A stretch of 27,989 bases of DNA, taken from IMG/VR virus record IMGVR_UViG_3300042922_000735, positions 1-27,989 of that record; one strand, 5' to 3'. This document shows positions 21,929 to 27,989 of the stretch, piece by piece. The DNA comes from a virus. The first letter of the stretch is position 1. Each line of letters begins with the position of its first letter. Under the pieces are notes generated by a model, which worked only from the letters and a program-made list of their open reading frames with translations, did no database searches and was not told the DNA's origin. A program made the position numbers and the translations under genes.

Positions 21929-24900
21929 ATGGCGATCGATTGGTCCAAATATGGGGTCAAAGAAGAACCGAAAAAAAAATCTTCCGGTATTGATTGGAGT
22001 AAGTACGAATCAACAACAAAAGAATCGTTTCAGAATGAATTACAAGTCAAGCCTCCAACAATAGATGTAAGTCGTTCCGAGGTCGGTCAAAAGGTCGGAG
22101 AGTTTGCTGCAGCACAAGCAGCGAAACCACCGGAGCCTAACTTCTTACAGCGATTTGCTCAAAACACGGTAGGACTATTTAAGGCGGCTCCTCCGAACAA
22201 GGTTGCCCAAGAAGCGATTGACATCGTAGGCAGACCGTCCGAAGTTATCGCGGAGTTTGCTACGCCGACAGCGCCATCTATTCGCCGGTCAGAAAGTGGC
22301 TATGTCGAGAATGTGCCAGGTTCAAGCGCTCGGCAAGATTTTTTACAGCGCACCGGACAAGAACCGGCACAAGGCGCGGAGAAAGCATTGGGTGCCGTGG
22401 CTGCTTCCTTCCTACCCATGGGAGGAGGCGGACCCCTTGGGCCGAATGCCGGAAACCTGTACCGAGCTGCTGGGAATGTAGCTGATCGTTTCCTGACTCG
22501 AGCCGGGACCGGTGTAGGTGGTAGAGTCGCCCGTGAAGCCACTACAGAGGCATTATCGGGTGTTCCCCTTGGCATCGGTCAATCGCTCGGTACGGGCAGC
22601 GGAGACTTGCGAGAAGCAGCCACAGAGGGCGCAATTGGTGGAGCGTTGGGAGTCGGTATTGGCGCTGGCGGACCGGCGCTAGGAGCTGCAGCAAAGCAAG
22701 TGGCGAATAGCGCTATCGAGCGGTATCTTGGACCGATCATTAAGAATGTTGCGGAGAAAGGGAAGACGCCACAGGAGGAAACTGTCGAGGGTTTACTTCG
22801 TTCGGCCAGTATACCGAATCGCCTGACACCGGCCAGTAACGAGGTTGCGCTGAATCGGGTCATGGAGCAGATCAAGCCGATCGTTGAACAGCGCCTAACG
22901 CCTCCGATGGAGAATCCTAACGAGCTGGCGAAGTACGTACAACAGGGTTTGAAACGCCAAGGCGCGGATATCTCGTTGAACGAAGTGCGCAGGGTTCCGT
23001 ATGAGGGATTGCAAGAAATGGCCGAGGAACTACGGAGTACCACAAGCGTCTACGATGAAGCTGTCAAAGCCGCTAAAGAGCGCGGTTTCAACCTCCCGGA
23101 CCTGCTGGAAGGGAAGACGCCGAGCATCAAACAGAGAGTCGCTGAGGACGCCACAAACCGGGCATATGGGGTATATCCAGAGTCCTTGCCGGAAGTACGC
23201 AAGCCACTTACAAATGCGCCAGATGAACCGGCAAAGCAGGATTGGTTTTCTCGCCTCTTCGGGGAACAGAATGTCGGCATCACGCCATTCGGATCGAAGA
23301 AAAGCAATCGAATGGTAAGCACGGAACAGCAGATCGTGAAGAATCCGCTAAAGAACAACGTTGAAGGCATAGTAGAGAAGACCAAACAGGCCGGACGCGC
23401 AACGTATCAGAATGTCGTGGACTTCCTCTCACCACTCAAAACGATCAATCGAGAGACGTATGATACGGCTCAAGACGCGGCAAGGTCGAACAATCTCGCA
23501 AATACGATCGTTCGTGATAAGTTCGTGGACAATCAGGGAAATGTGATTGGATCGAGCTTGAATGATGTCATGAAAGAAGTCCGCGGTCTCGGCAAGAAAT
23601 TCGATGATTATCTCGTGTTGCGCCATGGCATAACCCGCATGAAGCGCGGTGAACGTGTGTATGATGAGGCGCTAAAAATGACGCCGGAGAAGGCCGCTGA
23701 AGCCGTAGCAAAGCTTGAATCGAGATACCCGGGATTGCAGAAGGCCGGACAAATGTGGGACGAATTCAATACGAACTTGCTTGATTCCGGGGTTCGAGAA
23801 GGTCTGATAACGCAAGAAGCACGGGACGCCATGCGAGAAGCCAATCCGAACTATGCAGCAATGCGCCGACAGTTCGACTTAAGCGAGAAGTTGGCGCAGC
23901 CCAAATGGGGAAGTGGTGGTTCGGCATTTTCGGGCCAGCGGGCTCCAATTAAAGAGGTATCGCCAACCGGTTCGACGCGTAAGATTGTAAGCCCGGTGCG
24001 ATCGGCCATTGAACAGGCTTATGCTTGGAAGAACGCCGAGCTTCGCAACAGGACGATGCAAGAAATCGTAAAGGCAATCCAAAAGGATCCGGATGGAATG
24101 CTTGGAATTGTAGAGATCGTCAAGAAACCATCGACCAGTTACCGGAGTTTGGATGACGCCTTGCGTGAAGGTGGTTCGGAAGAATTCTTGGAACAGTTGA
24201 ATAATGATTTTAAATCTCTATTCCAGACAGCGAAAACAGGAGATGAAAACATTGTTCGGGCTATGGTAAACGGTCACCCCGTATACGTCAAAGTCCATAA
24301 CCCGGAAGCCGTAAAAGCCCTATTGGGCATGGGATCGGATCAAGCCGGGATCGTATTCGGAGCGCTTCAGATGCTTTCCAACGCGACGAAACGAGGCGCA
24401 ACCGGTCTTTTGGCTCCGATGTTTGCCGTTAAGAACCTTACGGCAGATACAATACAAGCCGCAATCCAGTCGCCTAATGCCATTAAACATATCGCTGTTG
24501 ATTTACCACATGCCATGATTAGCTCGTTCGCAGACGTTTTACGCATACCTGGACTGAAAAATCTTGCCGAGGAATTCCGCCGATCGGGCGGAGAATATTC
24601 GGCTCTTTTGCGTGGGGATCGTCCAGTTAATAGGGCGGTATTCAATCTCCGAAAAGAAGCGCCGTTATCTCCTGCCGGTATCGCAAAAGGCGCATTGACG
24701 ACGCTCAAGGCTCCGTTTAAGGGGCTTGAGAAGGTAGCCGATATAACGGAGAACGTAAACCGGATGGCGGCTTTCAGGCGAGCTATGGCGGGCAAGGAAC
24801 GCACTCCTGAGAACGTTCGAAAAGCCATCAATGCGGCTAGGGAATCGACGACAAACTTTTCTCGCAAAGGTTCGTTCTATCAACAAACTGAAGCGCTGGT

Positions 24901-25936
24901 GCCTTACTCGAATGCTGCCGTTCAAGGCCTGTATCGGGTATTGAAAGCATTCTATAAAAATCCGGTCAAAACGTTGGCCGGCGTAGGCACGTTAGTTATC
25001 GGTCCGAAACTGTATGAATATGCCCAATTCAATGACGATCCGGATTATCAAAAACTCCCGGCCCGCGAGAGATATCGGAATGTCTTTGTTGGAAAAAATG
25101 CAGACGGTACGTTCATCAAAATGCCCATGCCGCCTGAATACGAGGCGTTTGGGGCGTTTATGACCGATGTACTTAATGATGTGGTTCAAGGTGATCCGCA
25201 AGCCTATAAAGGTACGTTGGATGCCATAACGAATGCCTTTACACCTCCACTCGTATCGGGAGCGCTACAAGGTGCTACGCAAGGCGGGGGACCGGAGCAA
25301 AGCTTGTCGGGTTTATTTAACTCATCGGTTTTGTCTCCGGGTGTAGCATTGGTAGCGAATAAAAGTTTTACTGGGGCACCGATCGTACCGAAGCGACTCG
25401 AAGACGTATCTGCAAGAAATCAGTACGACGAACGGACGAGCGAAATATCCAAGTGGGTTGGTAAAAAAATCGGAATGGCCCCGCTGAAGGTCGATTACCT
25501 CTTGAGAGCATATGGAGGCGACCCGGCTCGACTATTGCTACCGTTGAATTCGCCAGTAGGTGGAGGTACGGCGCGGAATACTTTGCTCAAGAACTTCATA
25601 TCGGACCCGGTATTCACGAATACGCTGTCGGACGACTTCTATACAGCCAAAGAGAAGTACACGAAGGCCAAGAACGACAACAAGGACAACAGCGACCCGT
25701 TGCCGTCCTGGTACAACGAGCAAATGGAACGTGTGATCAACTCACAGGCGAATGGATCGGTAACGAAACGCTTGTCCACCCTGAACGAGCAGAAACGGCA
25801 AATTACCGGAAATCGCGAGTTGAAAGCTCGAGATAAAGCCCAGCAATTGCGGACTATTCAGGCGGAAATTAACGACATCTATGCAGACGTCAACAGCAAG
25901 CTTGTTGAAAGTGGTTTTAAATTCCCGAATCGATAA
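21929..25936 (+). CDS. 1335-residue giant virion protein, presumed ejection or DNA-injection protein
   Basis: This is the largest gene. The N-terminus carries a tandem motif, IDWSKYG at residues 3-9 and IDWSKYE at 21-27. Next comes an Ala/Gly-rich hydrophobic stretch (about 150-265), such as GGALGVGIGAGGPALGAAAK, which could insert in membranes. The remainder is long helices, including a region about 520-620 with NTIVRDKFVDNQGNVIGSSL. I recognise no peptidase or transglycosylase motif with confidence. Large proteins in this place in podoviruses are packed in the head and ejected to form a DNA conduit. Ribosome site GAGGGGTGA. A terminator follows. Confidence 0.68.
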   Translation: MAIDWSKYGVKEEPKKKSSGIDWSKYESTTKESFQNELQVKPPTIDVSRSEVGQKVGEFAAAQAAKPPEPNFLQRFAQNTVGLFKAAPPNKVAQEAIDIVGRPSEVIAEFATPTAPSIRRSESGYVENVPGSSARQDFLQRTGQEPAQGAEKALGAVAASFLPMGGGGPLGPNAGNLYRAAGNVADRFLTRAGTGVGGRVAREATTEALSGVPLGIGQSLGTGSGDLREAATEGAIGGALGVGIGAGGPALGAAAKQVANSAIERYLGPIIKNVAEKGKTPQEETVEGLLRSASIPNRLTPASNEVALNRVMEQIKPIVEQRLTPPMENPNELAKYVQQGLKRQGADISLNEVRRVPYEGLQEMAEELRSTTSVYDEAVKAAKERGFNLPDLLEGKTPSIKQRVAEDATNRAYGVYPESLPEVRKPLTNAPDEPAKQDWFSRLFGEQNVGITPFGSKKSNRMVSTEQQIVKNPLKNNVEGIVEKTKQAGRATYQNVVDFLSPLKTINRETYDTAQDAARSNNLANTIVRDKFVDNQGNVIGSSLNDVMKEVRGLGKKFDDYLVLRHGITRMKRGERVYDEALKMTPEKAAEAVAKLESRYPGLQKAGQMWDEFNTNLLDSGVREGLITQEARDAMREANPNYAAMRRQFDLSEKLAQPKWGSGGSAFSGQRAPIKEVSPTGSTRKIVSPVRSAIEQAYAWKNAELRNRTMQEIVKAIQKDPDGMLGIVEIVKKPSTSYRSLDDALREGGSEEFLEQLNNDFKSLFQTAKTGDENIVRAMVNGHPVYVKVHNPEAVKALLGMGSDQAGIVFGALQMLSNATKRGATGLLAPMFAVKNLTADTIQAAIQSPNAIKHIAVDLPHAMISSFADVLRIPGLKNLAEEFRRSGGEYSALLRGDRPVNRAVFNLRKEAPLSPAGIAKGALTTLKAPFKGLEKVADITENVNRMAAFRRAMAGKERTPENVRKAINAARESTTNFSRKGSFYQQTEALVPYSNAAVQGLYRVLKAFYKNPVKTLAGVGTLVIGPKLYEYAQFNDDPDYQKLPARERYRNVFVGKNADGTFIKMPMPPEYEAFGAFMTDVLNDVVQGDPQAYKGTLDAITNAFTPPLVSGALQGATQGGGPEQSLSGLFNSSVLSPGVALVANKSFTGAPIVPKRLEDVSARNQYDERTSEISKWVGKKIGMAPLKVDYLLRAYGGDPARLLLPLNSPVGGGTARNTLLKNFISDPVFTNTLSDDFYTAKEKYTKAKNDNKDNSDPLPSWYNEQMERVINSQANGSVTKRLSTLNEQKRQITGNRELKARDKAQQLRTIQAEINDIYADVNSKLVESGFKFPNR

Positions 25937-25937
25937 T

Positions 25938-25958
25938 AGACGCCTCCGGGCGTCTTTT
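25938..25958 (+). terminator. Intrinsic terminator after virion genes
   Basis: AGACGCC and GGCGTCT (25938-25944 and 25949-25955) pair perfectly around TCCG, with TTTT following. It separates structural genes from the lysis cassette. Confidence 0.8.
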
Positions 25959-25975
25959 CTATTGGAGGTGAACCT

Positions 25976-26179
25976 ATGATCCATATGATCGTGAAATGGT
26001 GTTGTGTCATGGATAAGCCGGCCGACCAAAGCGAGTTTTACCGGACCATATGCGAATTGTACGACAAGGAAACGGCTGACCGGTATACCTATGAGCAGAT
26101 CATCCCCCCGTTGGAGGACGTATGTACGACTGGATCGTCGAATCGCTCAATGCCGTATGGAGACATGGTTGGAGTTTAA
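25976..26179 (+). CDS. 67-residue lysis-region protein
   Basis: GGAGGTGA lies just upstream of the ATG. The product has a short hydrophobic start (MIHMIVKWCCVM), then a helical acidic region SEFYRTICELYDKETADRYT. Its last 58 bases are read in another frame as the start of the next gene. No known family. Position suggests a part in the lysis module or a small virion protein. Confidence 0.55.
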   Translation: MIHMIVKWCCVMDKPADQSEFYRTICELYDKETADRYTYEQIIPPLEDVCTTGSSNRSMPYGDMVGV

Positions 26180-26769
26180 CGGCGCTCGGAACGGCCATAT
26201 TCGCGCTATTGAAGCAACGAAAGGTAAAGGCGCAGCTACGGAAGCTCATTCCGTGGCTCTTTGCCGATGACTCCGATATCCGGCAGTACGTCCAGAATCA
26301 GCAGCGTATCGAATCCAAGATAGACGCGCTGCTCGAGAAAGAGGGGATCGTATGGCAAAGTGCAAGCTCGAATGGTACAACCGGCAAAGTATCGACAAGA
26401 AGAATTGGTTTTACGTCTTCCTCGGTGGTCAAATCAGTTGTCCGTGGTGTCGTCAGGTACATCATTTACCTTATATTGAAAGGAAGGATGACCATGAAAG
26501 AATATCTGAAAAAGTTGGGCCGCACTAAGTTTCAAGCGTTTCTCGCCTCACTGATCGTGAACATCGCAAGCGCCGTATTGTTCATGAACGGTACGATCGA
26601 TATAGACACCGAAATCAACCGATGGATGCCGGTAATAAACCTTACTATCACCGCGATATCGACATGGGTTTACATTGTTGTTGAAGGCGGAATAGATAAA
26701 GCCAAAGCGCAAGGAGGTAATACCGATGAGTCTACCACAGATAACGGTGACGCCGGACCTGCCGTATAG
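26122..26769 (+). CDS. Composite ORF: membrane protein read through into holin
   Basis: This 215-residue frame starts MYDWIVESLNAVWRHGWSLT, with one membrane helix (about 15-30) and a charged helical part to about residue 75 (QRIESKIDALLEKEG). It then runs without a stop through a Ser/Val-rich stretch (about 76-122) that overlaps a Cys-containing gene in another frame. It continues in frame into a two-helix holin whose own start and ribosome site are at 26494 and 26481-26487. GGAGG is only four bases from the first ATG. Either the two proteins are truly fused, or the upstream gene lost its stop and both long and short products are made. Confidence 0.6.
   Translation: MYDWIVESLNAVWRHGWSLTALGTAIFALLKQRKVKAQLRKLIPWLFADDSDIRQYVQNQQRIESKIDALLEKEGIVWQSASSNGTTGKVSTRRIGFTSSSVVKSVVRGVVRYIIYLILKGRMTMKEYLKKLGRTKFQAFLASLIVNIASAVLFMNGTIDIDTEINRWMPVINLTITAISTWVYIVVEGGIDKAKAQGGNTDESTTDNGDAGPAV
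26352..26528 (+). CDS. 58-residue Cys/Trp-rich mini-protein overprinted on neighbour
   Basis: Read in a different frame from the surrounding composite ORF, this ORF starts MAKCKLEWYNRQSIDKKNWF and has CPWCRQVHH, a CxxC with nearby His residues suggesting a small metal-binding knuckle. AGAGGGGATC is upstream of its ATG. Trp, Tyr and Cys content and codon choice look natural for a real protein. It overlaps the composite ORF over its full length and ends 35 bases inside the holin start region. Function unknown. Confidence 0.5.
   Translation: MAKCKLEWYNRQSIDKKNWFYVFLGGQISCPWCRQVHHLPYIERKDDHERISEKVGPH
26494..26769 (+). CDS. Holin (internal start)
   Basis: AAAGGAAGG at 26479-26487 precedes ATG at 26488 and 26494; the second is better spaced. 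The product of about 91 residues has a basic start (KEYLKKLGRTK), a first membrane helix (FQAFLASLIVNIASAVLF), a short loop with DIDTE, a second helix (INLTITAISTWVYIVV) and an acidic, Asp/Thr-rich tail. Two helices with opposite-charged ends, next to an amidase gene, are typical for phage holins, which open the membrane so the endolysin can act. The amidase gene starts within its last 44 bases. Confidence 0.75.
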   Translation: MKEYLKKLGRTKFQAFLASLIVNIASAVLFMNGTIDIDTEINRWMPVINLTITAISTWVYIVVEGGIDKAKAQGGNTDESTTDNGDAGPAV

Positions 26770-27415
26770 CGTGCCGCCGATCGAATACCCTGACTTGCCT
26801 AAGCATCCTACGAAGTCATGGGATACCATTGAACGTGTCCGAAATCCGGAAGATATCAATACCATTATCGTCCATCATATGGCCTCTGAAGCGCCTCTAG
26901 ACAAACAAGCATTGTACCATGTGAACACGCACCAATGGCCCGGGTTATCGTATCATCTGGTCGTCTCGTCAGGCAGATTGATGCAAATAAACGACCTGTT
27001 GTGGTTTACTTACCATGCATCAGGACACAATCCCTATACCGTATCAATATCGATTCATGGCGATTTGTCCAAACGGGAAATGACTTCTCATGAACGCGAA
27101 CTCCTTTACGCCGGCATTCTATCGTTGAAGGCCGTTCTGCCGATTACAACCATTCTCGGCCACAACGAAGTGAATGCTACGGCTTGCCCGTGTACATCCA
27201 TGAACCAAATACGAGACGATATTGCCCAATTGGAAATGAAAATTAAATCGGCAGTAGACCCAGCAAAAGCGAAGGATGAAATAATTAAATCCTCCAATCA
27301 ACACTTTTACCTATTCAACACGTATCTAAAAGACCCGAGCAATAAATGGTTGGAAGGACAATTACTCGAACTTTACAAAAGGATGGACGAACTGAACTTG
27401 TTCTTCAATAGATAA
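26726..27415 (+). CDS. Endolysin: N-acetylmuramoyl-L-alanine amidase
   Basis: The 229-residue protein has an amidase_2/PGRP domain (about 40-165). Likely zinc ligands are H50 in IIVHHM, H146 in LGHNEV and C154 in ACPC. YHLVVSSGRLMQIND and TYHASGHN are the usual structural motifs. It cuts the bond between muramic acid and the peptide stem of peptidoglycan at the end of infection. The C-terminal part (about 170-229) is a helical extension without a recognised cell-wall-binding repeat. The start is set by AAGGAGG at 26710-26716, within the holin gene. Confidence 0.92.
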   Translation: MSLPQITVTPDLPYSVPPIEYPDLPKHPTKSWDTIERVRNPEDINTIIVHHMASEAPLDKQALYHVNTHQWPGLSYHLVVSSGRLMQINDLLWFTYHASGHNPYTVSISIHGDLSKREMTSHERELLYAGILSLKAVLPITTILGHNEVNATACPCTSMNQIRDDIAQLEMKIKSAVDPAKAKDEIIKSSNQHFYLFNTYLKDPSNKWLEGQLLELYKRMDELNLFFNR

Positions 27416-27421
27416 ACCTTA

Positions 27422-27449
27422 CCCCACTTTAACCGAGTGGGGATTTTTT
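27422..27449 (+). terminator. Intrinsic terminator after endolysin
   Basis: CCCCACT (27422-27428) and AGTGGGG (27436-27442) form a perfect seven-pair stem, followed by ATTTTTT. It ends the late operon just before the SOS-type promoter region. Confidence 0.88.
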
Positions 27450-27450
27450 G

Positions 27451-27474
27451 TGTTATTATAAGAACATACGTTCT
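27451..27474 (+). promoter_or_regulatory. LexA-type SOS box and promoter of yolD-like gene
   Basis: AGAACATACGTTCT (27461-27474) contains GAAC-N4-GTTC, the core of the Gram-positive LexA (DinR) operator, with perfect dyad arms AGAAC and GTTCT. Just upstream is TGTTATTAT (27451-27459), an extended -10. The box thus covers the transcription start, so the gene should be induced when LexA is inactivated by DNA damage. Confidence 0.72.
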
Positions 27475-27489
27475 AATTGGAGGTGTAAT

Positions 27490-27804
27490 ATGGGTAAAAA
27501 ACTTGAAGCAAACGGACTATGGGAATCCTCCCGCATGATGCTGCCGGAACATGTCAAGACGATCGTCCAGCATAAGGAATGGTTTAAGGCGGATCCGCAA
27601 GAACGCCCTGTGCTGGACGAACAGGAGATCGAGGACATGTCGCGCAAACTTTACGAGTCGAAGGAGGAGCAAACGGCGGTAACCGTGGAGAGATGGGAGC
27701 GAGATCCGGCGCGGGGGATCGTACAATTGATCGACACCCGGAAGCGAATCGTCGTGGTCGGTCAGGAAATCGTGAAGATTGATGACATCATCGGAGTGGA
27801 ATGA
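27490..27804 (+). CDS. yolD: YolD-like protein, SOS-linked
   Basis: From the ATG behind GGAGGTG, the product is 104 residues. The C-terminal half (VERWERDPARGIVQLIDTRK, then RIVVVGQEIVKIDDIIGVE) is the YolD-like domain; the family often sits in front of a UvrX/UmuC translesion polymerase gene and is LexA-controlled. No polymerase follows here, since the next gene is a converging integrase. A host-encoded polymerase could be its partner, or the protein may have another role. Family assignment is good. Confidence 0.82.
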   Translation: MGKKLEANGLWESSRMMLPEHVKTIVQHKEWFKADPQERPVLDEQEIEDMSRKLYESKEEQTAVTVERWERDPARGIVQLIDTRKRIVVVGQEIVKIDDIIGVE

Positions 27805-27809
27805 AAAGA

Positions 27810-27831
27810 GTGCCTGCGAAGGCGCTTTTTT
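27810..27831 (+). terminator. Intrinsic terminator of yolD-like gene
   Basis: GTGCCT (27810-27815) and AGGCGC (27820-27825) pair with one G-U around GCGA, then TTTTTT. It is the rightward terminator of the convergent pair. Confidence 0.75.
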
Positions 27832-27845
27832 ATATATAAAAAGTT

Positions 27846-27887
27846 GCAGTTATTCCCGTTTCGATACAGTGAGACGGGGATAACTGC
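27846..27887 (-). terminator. Long terminator hairpin of the integrase gene
   Basis: Arms of 17 bases (27846-27862 and 27871-27887) pair with two G-U wobble positions around an eight-base loop; each arm begins or ends with GCAGTTAT or its complement. On the leftward strand it overlaps the last base of the stop codon and is followed by AACTTTTTATA, a fair T-run. It is therefore the terminator of the leftward gene and may work in both directions. Confidence 0.75.
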
Positions 27888-27989
27888 TACAATTCTTCGT
27901 ACCCAACTATGAACCATTCGCCCTGTACTTTCGCTATAACGATGCGCTTGAACAGGTTTTGAATGACTTCCTTCCGTTCCTCATGATCC
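27887..27989 (-). CDS. C-terminus of a large serine recombinase/integrase (partial)
   Basis: On the complement, an open frame enters from the right window edge and ends at the stop at 27887-27889. Its end reads ERKEVIQNLFKRIVIAKVQG and then EWFIVGYEEL. The 'LF-x-RI-x-(V/I)' segment near the end is typical for the C-terminal part of phage large serine integrases, which recombine attP with attB. Only about 33 residues are visible, so the catalytic domain cannot be checked. Other large DNA-binding proteins could share such an end, but position beside the phage lysis region supports an integrase. Confidence 0.6.
   Translation of the reverse strand, partial: DHEERKEVIQNLFKRIVIAKVQGEWFIVGYEEL

Noticed and set aside
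26004-26270. 88-codon rightward ORF in the lysis region
   Set aside because: It is in a third frame relative to two better-supported genes, lacks a ribosome site, and has a low-quality basic composition.
1-27989. CRISPR array, tRNA or rRNA genes
   Set aside because: No regularly spaced repeat array and no cloverleaf or rRNA-like stretch was seen on either strand. The only phased repeats are the short origin-like TAACG copies.

Overview
The window is almost entirely a temperate, short-tailed (podovirus-like) bacteriophage genome or prophage of a low-to-mid GC Gram-positive host. A Paenibacillus-type (Paenibacillaceae) host is the best guess. The evidence is strong AGGAGG-type ribosome sites, a DnaD-like replisome organiser next to a DnaB helicase, an ArpU-like late regulator, a YolD protein behind a LexA-type GAAC-N4-GTTC box, and a secreted protein with the copper-amine-oxidase-N1 'stalk' domain that is common in Paenibacillus. 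No host housekeeping gene, tRNA or rRNA was seen.

Layout. At 1-188 a small XRE-type regulator is read leftward and is cut by the window edge. At 189-334 lies a divergent control region with inverted GTAAC/GTTAC sites. From 335 to 6679 runs the rightward early operon: a ribbon-helix-helix-like protein, the replisome organiser with a probable internal replication origin (four TAACG repeats followed by an AT tract), DnaB helicase, RusA-like resolvase, several tiny unknown proteins, a coiled-coil protein, and an ArpU/sigma-like late regulator. At 6680-6855 is a promoter plus a structured leader with a terminator. From 6856 to 13179 is the packaging and head module: TerS, TerL, a one-TM protein, P22-type portal, scaffold, major capsid protein and a small head protein.

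From 13254 to 25936 is the tail and ejection module: an adaptor, a beta-helix tailspike with two small proteins, an inserted leftward Wzy/WaaL-like polysaccharide polymerase, a second adaptor, a large P22 gp10-like tail protein, a fibre-like protein, a secreted stalk-domain protein in its own transcription unit, a Gln-rich virion protein, and a 1335-residue presumed ejection protein. No tape measure, tail tube or sheath gene is present, which fits a short tail. From 25976 to 27415 is the lysis cassette: small proteins, a holin fused in frame to an upstream membrane protein, an overprinted Cys-rich mini-gene, and an amidase. At 27490-27804 is SOS-linked YolD. At 27887-27989 is the C-terminus of a leftward protein resembling a large serine integrase.

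The leftward integrase at the right edge and the leftward regulator at the left edge would sit side by side on a circular map. The window therefore probably lacks only the integrase body, attP and perhaps a main repressor, if the source is a circular phage genome.

The most interesting part is the block between the two adaptor genes. A glycan-targeting tailspike lies beside an antisense, AT-rich membrane polymerase with its own promoter. This looks like a receptor-recognition plus surface-conversion cassette: the spike would attack a host surface polysaccharide, and the lysogen would then remodel that polysaccharide. This is inference from gene content and was not tested.
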